Origin: Deltaproteobacteria bacterium
Lineage (GTDB): Bacteria; Desulfobacterota_B; Binatia; UBA9968
Length of the DNA stretch: 13,607 nucleotides
NCBI GenBank assembly: GCA_027297485.1
Contig: JAPUHZ010000212.1
Location: 1-13,607, forward strand
Direction: 5' to 3'
Of the stretch, positions 6,699-13,607 are shown one piece after another. Positions within the stretch are counted from its first letter, which is position 1. Each line of letters opens with the position of its first letter. Both the position numbers and the translations under genes were made by a program. The notes under the pieces are model-generated. The model was not told where the DNA came from, did no database searches, and worked only from the letters and a program-made list of their open reading frames with translations.

Positions 6699-7861
6699 CA
6701 GACTCCTGATCCGGGATTCTTCAGCTTCATTGCCTCTTTAATCTCCCCCCTCACCTCAAGTTCCGATTCAACTACTAAACGCTTTCCAAGGGCCTCTAAC
6801 GACTCGGAAGATCCTATCTGTCCTAAGGCCCAGGCCACATGGCTCCGCACAAGAGGCTCATGATCTTCAAGCGCCTGAATCAAGGCAGGGACAGCCTCGG
6901 GGCTCTTAAGGTTCCCCAAGGCCACTGCCACATTCCTTAGAAACCCGCGGCGCTTGGCCCTGAGGATAGGACTGCCACGAAAACGACGGCGAAACTCCTC
7001 CTCAGTGAGGGATAACAGAGGCACCAGCTCTGGGGCGTAGAGACCCTCCCGAGGGTTAAACGCCTCCTCGCCGGTTTGACCGGCCTTAACATTGTAGGGA
7101 CAAACCTCTTGGCAGATATCGCAGCCAAAGATGTGGTTGCCCACAAGAGGTCGGAGATGGAGTGGAATAGCCCCTTTAAGCTCAATGGTGAGATAGGAAA
7201 TACAGCGGCGGGCATCAAGTATATAGGGACCGATGAAAGCCCCAGTCGGACATGCCTTCAGGCAAAGATCGCACTGACCGCACCGGTCCCTGATCGGACG
7301 ATCATAGACCAACTCCATACTTAAAAATAGCTCTCCCAGAAAGAACCATGAACCAAGCCGAGGAGAAATGAGCTGGGTGTTTTTGCCGATCCAACCCATC
7401 CCGGCAACCCCGGCAAAATCTCTCTCCAGCACCGGTCCTGAATCGACAAAAGCCCTTCCCTCTACACGGTCGGGGTAGAACCCTCTGACTTTATCTAGAA
7501 GGGACTCCAGTCTTTGCTTTATAAGACCATGATAGTCGTCTCCCCAGGCATAACGGGAGATCCAACCCCTTACCCCATCCTGCGCTGCTGGTCTGGGCAT
7601 CGGGGTATTGTAGTTCATCCCCACTGAGACAACTGAGGCAGCCCAGGGAACCAGTTTTCTGGGATCCCGGCGTAGCTCCTCGGTCCGTTTGAGGTAGCCC
7701 AGCTCTCCTCCCAACCCTTTTCTTAGCCACTTGGCAAAGGACTCTTCGTGCGGAGGGACTTCTACCGGCGAGATCCCAACCAAGGCGAATCCGAGCCGCT
7801 GCGCCTCCTCTTTGATCCCCGTTGACAGAGAAGCCAAGTCTTTGACCTTGTCAGCTTTCAT
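6698..7861 (-). CDS. queG: Epoxyqueuosine reductase
   Basis: QueG performs the last step of queuosine tRNA modification, reducing epoxyqueuosine to queuosine with a cobalamin and two [4Fe-4S] clusters. The 387-residue sequence shows the family features: an N-terminal domain beginning IKEEAQRLGFALVGIS; the VDSGPVLERDFA motif (139-150) with the catalytic Asp140; GWIGKNTQLI (157-166); ferredoxin-like cysteines C194-x2-C197-x2-C200-x3-C204 with a second set C247-x2-C250-x3-C254; and a C-terminal HEAT-repeat region (about 308-380) that contacts tRNA. Length is normal. No good ribosome binding site precedes the ATG; downstream in-frame TTG codons are possible starts because residues 1-15 are not conserved. 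It is the last gene of the minus-strand run, after a 155-base gap, so it may have its own promoter. Confidence 0.93.
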   Translation of the reverse strand: MKADKVKDLASLSTGIKEEAQRLGFALVGISPVEVPPHEESFAKWLRKGLGGELGYLKRTEELRRDPRKLVPWAASVVSVGMNYNTPMPRPAAQDGVRGWISRYAWGDDYHGLIKQRLESLLDKVRGFYPDRVEGRAFVDSGPVLERDFAGVAGMGWIGKNTQLISPRLGSWFFLGELFLSMELVYDRPIRDRCGQCDLCLKACPTGAFIGPYILDARRCISYLTIELKGAIPLHLRPLVGNHIFGCDICQEVCPYNVKAGQTGEEAFNPREGLYAPELVPLLSLTEEEFRRRFRGSPILRAKRRGFLRNVAVALGNLKSPEAVPALIQALEDHEPLVRSHVAWALGQIGSSESLEALGKRLVVESELEVRGEIKEAMKLKNPGSGV

Positions 7862-8016
7862 CTTTGACGGTTTATATTAACCTCTTGTTATAGTTGAAGA
7901 ATATGCCGTGTGATGACTGACGCAACGGCAGGACCAGTTCCATGAAAACAGATGTTTGAAGAAAAGGAGACGGGAGTTCCTTGTTATTGTTGCTTAGTCG
8001 AGTTTAATGGGGCTAT
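7862..8016 (-). promoter_or_regulatory. Intergenic gap with a possible queG promoter
   Basis: This 155-base gap is the largest in the minus-strand cluster. Reading toward queG, TTCAAC (7898-7893) and TATAAA (7876-7871), separated by 16 bases, resemble a moderate sigma-70 promoter. The -10 would lie only nine bases before the ATG, giving a near-leaderless transcript or favouring a later start. Nothing else recognisable is present, and no preQ1-type riboswitch is evident. Confidence 0.25.
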
Positions 8017-8466
8017 TTAATGATAGATGATGCTCCCGCCTCCTTCAGCTTCATCAGTGTCAAGCAAAGGTCTACGTCCGGCAAACCCACCCTCTACGTG
8101 ATGCCAAAAAATTACGCTCTCCTCATCGTAGCGCCAACAGAGAAATACAATCTCCCCTCCCAAAAGGCAGGGAAAATCGACCAATCCCTGCTCGACACCC
8201 TTACACACACAACCGTGGCTATTGATCTCCTCTACCAAACCCTTTACCTCCTGGATCAGACGCGCAATTGCCTCATTTTCCTGCAGGCGCTCCATCAGCC
8301 CCGGGTTGCTGGGGGAAAGCCGCTCTCTGCGGATAACTGTCTCACTATTCTTTTTCAAGAAGTCCAGGTTGTGAAAGATCTGCTTCATCAGAGGGCGCAG
8401 AGACAGAAGGAGTGCATTGGCTTCATCCACGGTGAAGAGACGGGGGAAAAACTCTGAAGAGGCCAT
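8017..8466 (-). CDS. DUF2203 family protein
   Basis: This 149-residue protein matches DUF2203: it opens with RLFTVDEANALLLSLRPLM, continues with a predicted helical hairpin (roughly 20-85) and ends with the family hallmark GLVDFPCLLGGEIVFLCWRY, then IFWHHVEGGFAGRRPL. The conserved tryptophans and the HHVEGGFAGR segment are intact and length is normal. The function of the family is unknown; it is widespread and soluble. It starts 17 bases after the REC-LpxC stop, with no evident Shine-Dalgarno, and a perfect hairpin spans the intervening stop codon, so translation may depend on coupling to the upstream gene. Two cysteines (CVC) mid-protein are notable but not obviously metal-binding. Confidence 0.88.
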   Translation of the reverse strand: MASSEFFPRLFTVDEANALLLSLRPLMKQIFHNLDFLKKNSETVIRRERLSPSNPGLMERLQENEAIARLIQEVKGLVEEINSHGCVCKGVEQGLVDFPCLLGGEIVFLCWRYDEESVIFWHHVEGGFAGRRPLLDTDEAEGGGSIIYH

Positions 8467-8478
8467 GATCGAGACGAA

Positions 8479-8493
8479 GGCACTTATAGTGCC
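8479..8493 (-). promoter_or_regulatory. Perfect hairpin over the REC-LpxC stop codon
   Basis: GGCACTTATAGTGCC is a perfect six-base inverted repeat with a three-base loop. It covers the TAA stop of the REC-LpxC gene (8486-8484) and ends 12 bases before the DUF2203 ATG. In the mRNA it would form a compact stem between the two cistrons. It is not followed by a T-run, so it is more likely a processing, stability or coupling element than a terminator. Confidence 0.4.
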
Positions 8494-9764
8494 ATCCCCT
8501 TTCTGATTTCTCGCAATAAGGCAATATTGTCCGTATGGCCAGTCATGTAAGCCGTAACCATGCCTCGGATAGGTCGCCCCAAGAGATAAAAGTCGCCCAC
8601 GATATCCAGAATCTTGTGGCGTGCGAACTCATCGGAGAATCGAAGCTCCGTGTTGATAACCTTCTCGTCGTCAATCAGAATACAATTGCTGAGTCTGCCT
8701 CCATTCACCAGACCCAGCTTTTCTAGCTTCTCAATATCCTTCAGAAATCCAAAGGTCCTTGCCGGGGCGATCTCCTTTTTAAAGAACTCCGAACCTTTAA
8801 AAGTATAGGCATATTTCTGGATTCCTACGGGCTTCGGGTAGTTCAAGGTATATTGAACCCCAAAGGTATCTGCGGGCTCTACGCTGATCGTCCCCCCCTC
8901 TTTCAAGCCGACTCGATAGGGTCGATCGACAACGATCTCAGAACACTCCTCTTCCTCTTCCTGGATTCCCGCCTCCTCTATCAGATTACAAAACTCCAGC
9001 GCGGAGCCATCCATAATAGGGATCTCGCCCTGCATCTTCACCAGCAAATTGTTGATTCCATAACTGTGCAGCACAGCCAGAAAATGTTCTACGGTCCCGG
9101 CCACAATCCCTTTGCCCCGAAGAGAGGTGGCATAGCCTGTTGATCCCACATAATCCAGATGAGCAGGGACGGTTGCATCGGCTGAGATTCCGCTAAAATG
9201 GATTCCGCTATTGGGCGGTAGTGGATGGAGGATAACGCCGGTCTTAATGCCTGAATGGAGCCCCTGACCAGAAATGACCACACTCTTTTTGAGGGTCTTC
9301 TGCTTCAGGACCCACCTCGGATTTTTTCGGGATATTGAGGTTCGAATGCGGCGCCTGCCATTTCCTGATTTTGGCTTCCTACTTTCTCTTTCCACGGCAG
9401 GAGACTCCCCAAGGGCACGACGAACCGTCACCAGTAAACCATCCAGGGAGAGGGGTTTTTCGATGAAATCAAAGGCCCCGAATTTGGTGGCCGTGACTGC
9501 CGTATCGATATTTCCATGGCCCGAAATCATAACCACCTTGATTTCTGGCTCCTGTTTCTTGATCTCTCTCAGAAGCCCGATCCCATCTACCTGGGGCATC
9601 CATATATCCAGAAGAACGAGACTGGGATGCTCCTTGCGGATCAGATCCGGGACTCTGGTCCCATCGGATGCCTCGATGACCCGGTAGCCCTCATCGCTCA
9701 GGATCTCCCGGACAGATTCGCGAATCCCATCCTCGTCATCTACCACGAGAATCGTTTTTTTCAT
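8484..9764 (-). CDS. lpxC: Response-regulator receiver fused to LpxC deacetylase
   Basis: This 426-residue protein joins two complete domains. Residues 1-118 are an NtrX-like receiver: acidic pair D9/D10, phosphoacceptor D53 in LLDIWMPQVDG, switch Ser81 in MISGHGNIDTAV and Lys103 in FIEKP. A basic linker follows (about 119-152). Residues 154-426 form LpxC, the zinc enzyme that deacetylates UDP-3-O-acyl-GlcNAc in the committed step of lipid A synthesis. It has the zinc ligands His227 (TVEHF), His383 and Asp387 (RHKILDIVGD), the catalytic-site Glu226, His410 (TGHTDN), and the MDGSALEF and ARTFGF signatures. The usual NtrX AAA+ and DNA-binding domains are absent. It lies 33 bases downstream of an NtrY-like kinase gene, implying that phosphorylation controls the enzyme. 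The LpxC part probably works as a soluble cytoplasmic enzyme. Both domains appear functional. Confidence 0.93.
   Translation of the reverse strand: MKKTILVVDDEDGIRESVREILSDEGYRVIEASDGTRVPDLIRKEHPSLVLLDIWMPQVDGIGLLREIKKQEPEIKVVMISGHGNIDTAVTATKFGAFDFIEKPLSLDGLLVTVRRALGESPAVERESRKPKSGNGRRRIRTSISRKNPRWVLKQKTLKKSVVISGQGLHSGIKTGVILHPLPPNSGIHFSGISADATVPAHLDYVGSTGYATSLRGKGIVAGTVEHFLAVLHSYGINNLLVKMQGEIPIMDGSALEFCNLIEEAGIQEEEEECSEIVVDRPYRVGLKEGGTISVEPADTFGVQYTLNYPKPVGIQKYAYTFKGSEFFKKEIAPARTFGFLKDIEKLEKLGLVNGGRLSNCILIDDEKVINTELRFSDEFARHKILDIVGDFYLLGRPIRGMVTAYMTGHTDNIALLREIRKGMAL
9306..9318 (-). promoter_or_regulatory. Internal ribosome-binding-site-like sequence at the LpxC boundary
   Basis: At the junction of linker and LpxC, GAGGTGGG (9318-9311) precedes a CTG codon at 9308 by a normal spacing. 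That codon, Leu153, occupies the position where a free-standing LpxC begins (M-K-Q-x-T-L). It looks like the relic of an original lpxC start whose ATG became CTG, or a rare internal start giving a receiver-less LpxC. Use as a start is unproven. Confidence 0.35.
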
Positions 9765-9797
9765 GGATCTCTCTCTGCCCCTTCCAAGTCGCTTTTG

Positions 9798-12020
9798 CTA
9801 AGAAAAGACTGCCTTATTCTTTATCTCTTGAAAATCTACATGTTCCCGCGCCGGCAATTCAATGATAAATTTAGTGCCTCTAGGCTCGTTAGGGCGTACC
9901 CGAATATAGCCCCGATGATCTGCCACGATGGTGCTGACTATCGCCAACCCCAAACCGGTCCCATCCTTTTTGGTGGAAAAGTAGGGTTCAAAGATCCTCG
10001 CCCTCAAGTCCGGGGCTAAACCACAGCCATCATCTGCCACTTCCAACTGCACGATTCCCAAGGAAGGATCATAGGCTGTGGAGATCTTAACCTCTCCTTT
10101 TTCCTCCACTGCAGCCACCGCATTATCCAAAAGGTTAATCAAGGCCCGTTTGATTTGGTCTCGGTCCAATTCGAGCAACGGAAGATCCCCCCTATGAAAC
10201 TGAAAATTAATTCCCTTGTGCCCTTCCTTAAACAGAAAGAGAGCCTCTTTAACCACCTCGTTAAAATCACTCGGGGTTAGTTCGGCAGCAGGGAGGCGGG
10301 CAAATTGAGAGAACTCATTCACCAGGTTTTTAAGCTCTTCCACCTGCTGGATGATCGTCGAGGTGCACTTGTCTAAAATAGCCCCATCCCCACGCAGCAG
10401 TTTCGCATAACGTTTCCTCAGCCGCTCAGCGGAAAGCTGGATCGGGGTTAAGGGATTCTTGATCTCGTGGGCGATCCTTCGAGCCACCTCACGCCACGCC
10501 TCCATCCTTTGAACCTTCTGGATCTGGGTAATATCCTCCAGAAAAACCATGACCCCCAGGATCTTTTCTTCCTCGTCTTTCAGGGTAGCTGCGGTTACCA
10601 TAACAGTAAGCATCTGATCAGGGAGTGGTATCTTTACCTCGCGCTCGACAATCACACGTCCCTTGACATGCTCCATGATCTCTCGCATGACTTGGAGGTT
10701 CTCCGACTGAAAAACCTCCCCATGATGCTTTCCCACTGCTTGTTCCGCCTGGACGCCTAACATCTGCACCGCAGCCTTATTCATCGTGGTGATCTTTCCC
10801 GACGGATCCACAGAGATCACCCCCGCCGCGATATTAGCCAGGAGGGTTTCCATGTATCTCCCCCTCCGTTCAAGCTCCAGATTGATCTGCTTTAAGTCAC
10901 GTGTCATCTGGTTGAATGAATCGACCAGGGTTCCAATCTCGTCATCTCCACCCGCTTCGATCTGATAGTCCCAGTTCCCGTGGGCGACTTCATGGGTCCC
11001 CTCTGCAAGCTTCTGGATAGGACCCGTAATCCCTTTGGCCAGATAGAGGCCAGACCACGTCACTAAAAAGATAACCAAGAGAGTGATTAGGAGCAGGATC
11101 AGGAAAGAGTTGGTCTTGGCTTCTTTGTTAAGGATCGTCATATTCATGTACTCTTGGTAAGAGCGCGAAATCTGAAGGGCTCGCTTCGTGATGCTTTTGG
11201 GCACATAGTAATCTACAATCACCACTCCCAAAATTCTGCGGTCACTGCTGTAGACAGGAACCCCTCCCCGGATAATATCCGCCTCACCTTGGGCCTGAGT
11301 CCGCGTAACCTCCAAGCCCCGCAGGGCGCGATTAAGAAAGTTAGAATCGGGTTTAACTGTCACTCCGGTGGGGACTTTATCATTGACGGCCGCCACGAGC
11401 ATCTGGCGATCGGGAGTATAGACCTCAACTGTCCCAAGATTGTACTCCCGTTGTTTGGCCTCGATAAACTCCTTGAGATACCCGATGTGCTTTGAGTCAA
11501 ATAGGTCCCCTTGCGTAATGCTCTGACTCAGCTGGAGGGCATAGAAGAGGGCATTATTGGCGGAATTCTGATAGTACGTTTGGGCGATCTCCAGAGACCC
11601 CTGGAGGGCATTCTCTACTTGAACATCCAACCACCTTTCAAATGGGCGCGTCAAAAAACCCCCTGCAATAAAAAAAAGTAACAGTGTGGGAATCAAGGAG
11701 ACACCGACGAAGGCCAAGACTAGACGGACCCGCAGGCGAGAACCGAGAATCCGCCATCTTCTCTCAAAGAGAAGCTTGACAATATTTCGGACCACAAGGA
11801 ATACCAGAAGGACAAGTAAAACTATATTGATGTTCAGAAGGAGGAAAAATGCGATATTGTTGCTCAGCGAGTATTTGCTCGCTACCTCAGGAAGCTTGAC
11901 CTCGAAAAAGGCGAAAAGCAGCACCATGAGGGTGGTGATAAGAATCACCAACCCTTCCCGCTTTCTTCGTTTGGCCTCTTCCCGTCTGAGGCTATCTTCT
12001 AATGCCCTTGACGTTTCCAT
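9798..12020 (-). CDS. NtrY-like membrane sensor histidine kinase
   Basis: This 740-residue kinase has NtrY architecture. Two close helices (about 23-41 and 55-80) and a third (about 98-122) are followed by an extracytoplasmic sensor region (about 124-300), a fourth helix (about 304-327), HAMP (about 328-382), PAS (about 388-500), HisKA with phosphorylated His518 in RRIAHEIKNPLTP, and HATPase_c. The ATPase domain shows the N box (LINLLDNAVAAV), DDGCGL, FEPYFSTK and GTGLGLAI. All catalytic motifs are intact. NtrY normally phosphorylates NtrX, a sigma-54 regulator; here the next gene instead encodes an NtrX-like receiver fused to LpxC, its likely partner. The signal sensed is unknown, but a periplasmic or envelope cue would make sense. 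The ATG has only a weak purine stretch upstream. Confidence 0.93.
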   Translation of the reverse strand: METSRALEDSLRREEAKRRKREGLVILITTLMVLLFAFFEVKLPEVASKYSLSNNIAFFLLLNINIVLLVLLVFLVVRNIVKLLFERRWRILGSRLRVRLVLAFVGVSLIPTLLLFFIAGGFLTRPFERWLDVQVENALQGSLEIAQTYYQNSANNALFYALQLSQSITQGDLFDSKHIGYLKEFIEAKQREYNLGTVEVYTPDRQMLVAAVNDKVPTGVTVKPDSNFLNRALRGLEVTRTQAQGEADIIRGGVPVYSSDRRILGVVIVDYYVPKSITKRALQISRSYQEYMNMTILNKEAKTNSFLILLLITLLVIFLVTWSGLYLAKGITGPIQKLAEGTHEVAHGNWDYQIEAGGDDEIGTLVDSFNQMTRDLKQINLELERRGRYMETLLANIAAGVISVDPSGKITTMNKAAVQMLGVQAEQAVGKHHGEVFQSENLQVMREIMEHVKGRVIVEREVKIPLPDQMLTVMVTAATLKDEEEKILGVMVFLEDITQIQKVQRMEAWREVARRIAHEIKNPLTPIQLSAERLRKRYAKLLRGDGAILDKCTSTIIQQVEELKNLVNEFSQFARLPAAELTPSDFNEVVKEALFLFKEGHKGINFQFHRGDLPLLELDRDQIKRALINLLDNAVAAVEEKGEVKISTAYDPSLGIVQLEVADDGCGLAPDLRARIFEPYFSTKKDGTGLGLAIVSTIVADHRGYIRVRPNEPRGTKFIIELPAREHVDFQEIKNKAVFS

Positions 12021-12082
12021 ATGGCTGTCTCTGATGGTCCCATGCTCCCTAGCAGCTAAGAGGTCAAAAAACCAAGCGGATT

Positions 12083-12295
12083 TTACCTCCTAAAGAGATA
12101 AAGGACAAGGGTTACAATTAGGCTTGCGAGCACGCAAGTCGTCAGGGGGAGGTATAAAGTGAAACGTCCTCTCTGGATATAAATATCTCCTGGGAGCTGG
12201 CCTAACCAGGGAATTTTTCCCCCGACGGAAAAGATAACCCCCAAGATGACCAACAGGATCCCAAAGAAGATAAGTCCTTTACCCAAACTGACCAC
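12083..12295 (-). CDS. DUF2905 small membrane protein
   Basis: With the GTG at 12295 this is a 70-residue protein matching DUF2905: a first helix (GLIFFGILLVILGVIFSVGG), the loop PWLGQLPGDIYIQRGRFTLY that identifies the family, a second helix (PLTTCVLASLIVTLVLYLF) and a final RR. An ATG at 12370 would add 25 residues overlapping the ruvB end, but they do not resemble the family, whose members are about 70 residues, so I prefer the shorter form. The start is not certain: a TTG at codon 29 of the long form is also possible, with AGGG about eleven bases upstream. It begins five bases after the ruvB stop, and DUF2905 next to ruvB is a recurrent arrangement in Desulfobacterota-like genomes. Function unknown. 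Confidence 0.82.
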   Translation of the reverse strand: MVSLGKGLIFFGILLVILGVIFSVGGKIPWLGQLPGDIYIQRGRFTLYLPLTTCVLASLIVTLVLYLFRR

Positions 12296-12299
12296 ATCC

Positions 12300-13343
12300 C
12301 TAAAATAGACTTTCCTGTTTCTTGGAGCTACCGGCGAGGCCCACCCCTTTCTTACGGCCAAAATGCTCATAGGCTAGAGGGGTAGCCACCCGGCCTCTAG
12401 GGGTACGGTGCAAAAATCCAGACTGGATTAAAAAGGGTTCATAAACATCCTCAATCGTGTCCTTCTCCTCGCCAATAGCAGCCGCCAAGGTTTCCACCCC
12501 CACAGGACCCCCGGCGAACTTATCAATCAAGGTAAGGAGGAGCAAAGTGTCCATTTTATCAAAACCCTTAGGATCTACTTCTAACATCTGTAAAGCCTCT
12601 TCGGTAACCTGCTTCGTGATGGCCCCCTCTGCCTTGACCTGGGCATAGTCCCGCACCCTCCGCAGCAGACGGTTGGCAATCCTCGGGGTTCCACGGGAGC
12701 GACGGGCAATCTCTGCTATCCCCTCTTGGTCCCCTGCCACGCCCAGAATCGAAGCGGAGCGGTTAAGAATCTGGGCTAATATCTCTGGAGAGTAAAAGTC
12801 CAGGCGAAAGGTGGCCCCAAAGCGATTCCGTAACGGAGAGGTAAGGAGTCCGGAACGTGTCGTTGCCCCAATCAGCGTGAAGCGCTTCAGGTCCAACTTG
12901 ATGGATCTGGCCGATGGACCCTGGCCGATCATAATATCGATCTGATAGTCCTCCATGGCCGGGTAGAGGACCTCTTCCACCACATGGTTTAGCCGGTGAA
13001 TCTCGTCGATAAAGAGGATATCCCCTTCCTCTAAATTTGTCAGCAAGGCTGCGAGATCTCCGGGCCTTTCGACGACCGGCCCAGAGGTCGCCCTGATATT
13101 CACCCCCATCTCCCGGGAAATGATGTAGGCCAGAGATGTCTTTCCCAAACCGGGCGGCCCGTGGAAGAGGAGATGGTCCAAGACATCCTTGCGTCCCTGC
13201 GCGGCAGCAATGGCTACTTTGAGATTCTCCTTAACCTGTTCCTGCCCCAGATATTCTTCGAAGGCACGGGGCCGGAGGTTAACCTCATACTTCAAATCCT
13301 CTTCTGTTCTCGTAGGAGCGATCTGCTGGGAATCCATGCTCAT
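12300..13343 (-). CDS. ruvB: Holliday junction branch migration ATPase RuvB
   Basis: RuvB is the hexameric AAA+ motor that, with RuvA, drives branch migration of Holliday junctions before RuvC cleavage. The 347-residue sequence has all hallmarks: [12 protein letters not shown] near the N-terminus, Walker [10 protein letters not shown] (62-70), Walker [12 protein letters not shown] (109-119), sensor GATTRSG (159-165), the PLRNRFG box (about 170-176) and the C-terminal winged helix with EPFLIQSGF and RTPRGRVAT. Length is typical. I used the ATG at 13343; a TTG one codon upstream or an ATG at 13337 are alternatives, and no strong ribosome binding site decides among them. ruvA and ruvC, which often precede ruvB, are not present; instead the 114-nt repeat lies 82 bases upstream on the same strand. 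It heads the minus-strand gene run. Confidence 0.96.
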   Translation of the reverse strand: MSMDSQQIAPTRTEEDLKYEVNLRPRAFEEYLGQEQVKENLKVAIAAAQGRKDVLDHLLFHGPPGLGKTSLAYIISREMGVNIRATSGPVVERPGDLAALLTNLEEGDILFIDEIHRLNHVVEEVLYPAMEDYQIDIMIGQGPSARSIKLDLKRFTLIGATTRSGLLTSPLRNRFGATFRLDFYSPEILAQILNRSASILGVAGDQEGIAEIARRSRGTPRIANRLLRRVRDYAQVKAEGAITKQVTEEALQMLEVDPKGFDKMDTLLLLTLIDKFAGGPVGVETLAAAIGEEKDTIEDVYEPFLIQSGFLHRTPRGRVATPLAYEHFGRKKGVGLAGSSKKQESLF

Positions 13344-13425
13344 CAAAAAGTATCGTCAGGAGTTAGTAATTAATAATGAGTTCATAAGTATCTTGACAGG
13401 CCTACGTTCCCTAATAACGGGCGGC

Positions 13426-13539
13426 CCTCGGGTCGAGCCCTTCCAGGCGCGGCCAATGGGCCTCTGCCTTGTAGACCACCCCCCGTCCTCTCCAAGGGTG
13501 GCTATTCCCACCGCCCGGGCCAGAACGCAACCTTCACGT
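13426..13539 (-). repeat. 114-nt unidentified repeat, right copy (possible structured RNA)
   Basis: This is the partner of 15-128, on the opposite strand, with the same ordered blocks. The minus strand shows possible local helices: GGTGG with CCACC around GAATAG; an AGGC-AGA-GGCC hairpin closing with GGCC-GC-GCCT over a CATT loop; and CTCG-ACC-CGAG. Farther upstream, GTCCTG near 13564 could pair with CAGGGAC near 13540, so the structure may begin well before 13539. The copy ends 82 bases before ruvB and reads toward it, so it could be a leader element, an independent small RNA or a dispersed repeat. The bases between it and ruvB hold nothing else I can identify. It matches no RNA family I recognise. 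Confidence 0.6.
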
Positions 13540-13607
13540 CCCTGTGCCCGCGCTCTCCAGGACTCGCCCCTCGGTCGCCTGATGACACCTTACTAATGAA
13601 CTCCTTA

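Noticed and set aside
8020..8457. Long plus-strand open frame opposite DUF2203
   Set aside because: It is antisense to a clearly conserved DUF2203 gene, and its translation has no recognisable family motifs.
12083..12370. Longer 95-residue form of the DUF2905 protein
   Set aside because: The extra 25 residues lie over the ruvB C-terminus and do not match the family, whose normal length fits the GTG at 12295.
13189..13596. Plus-strand open frame of 135 codons covering the right-hand repeat and the ruvB start
   Set aside because: It runs antisense to ruvB, is Pro/Arg/Ser-rich as expected of a GC-rich shadow frame, and has no counterpart in the left copy of the repeat.
1..13607. Composite transposon bounded by the two inward-facing repeats
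   Set aside because: There is no transposase or target-site duplication visible, the copies are strongly diverged, and the enclosed genes include housekeeping functions such as ruvB, lpxC and queG.
1..13607. CRISPR arrays, tRNAs, rRNAs, insertion sequences, or a defence island
   Set aside because: I saw no regularly spaced repeats, no tRNA-like cloverleaf, no rRNA segment and no transposase or known defence genes. The antitoxin alone does not make a defence locus.

Overview
The window looks like chromosomal DNA of a Gram-negative (diderm) bacterium. Evidence is an LpxC lipid A enzyme, an NtrY-type sensor kinase, and a GldA/F/G-like ABC exporter followed by a DUF4340 protein. That mix, with RuvB next to DUF2905, resembles Desulfobacterota or uncultivated relatives such as NC10-like lineages. 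The taxonomic guess is inference from gene content; no rRNA marker is present.

Layout. (1) Positions 1-620 hold one copy of an unidentified 114-nt element, an apparently orphan Phd/YefM-type antitoxin on the minus strand, and a tiny frame overlapping its start codon. (2) Positions 679-5147, plus strand, form a tight four-gene operon: ABC ATPase, six-helix ABC-2 permease, GldG-like auxiliary protein, and an anchored DUF4340 protein with three tandem repeats. Junctions are overlapping or nearly abutting. (3) Positions 5224-6651 are a decayed stretch: a radical SAM (TIGR01212/YhcC-type) remnant, an intact HtrA/PDZ-like ORF with all three catalytic triad positions substituted, and a YbgC-type thioesterase remnant lacking its middle. 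(4) Positions 6698-13343, minus strand, read from the right: ruvB, DUF2905 membrane protein, NtrY-like kinase, a response-regulator receiver fused to LpxC, DUF2203, and queG (epoxyqueuosine reductase with HEAT tail). (5) Positions 13426-13539 hold the second copy of the 114-nt element on the opposite strand, so the two copies face inward at the window ends.

Most interesting: the kinase is followed not by an NtrX-like transcription factor but by an NtrX-like receiver domain joined directly to a complete LpxC. This suggests a two-component system acting on the committed step of lipid A synthesis at the protein level. The residue at the fusion point is a CTG codon exactly where a free-standing LpxC would have its start methionine, with a Shine-Dalgarno-like GAGGTGG just upstream, so the fusion may be a read-through of two formerly separate genes. 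The divergent, inward-facing 114-nt repeat pair, which may be a structured RNA, and the HtrA-like pseudoprotease are the other unexplained items.
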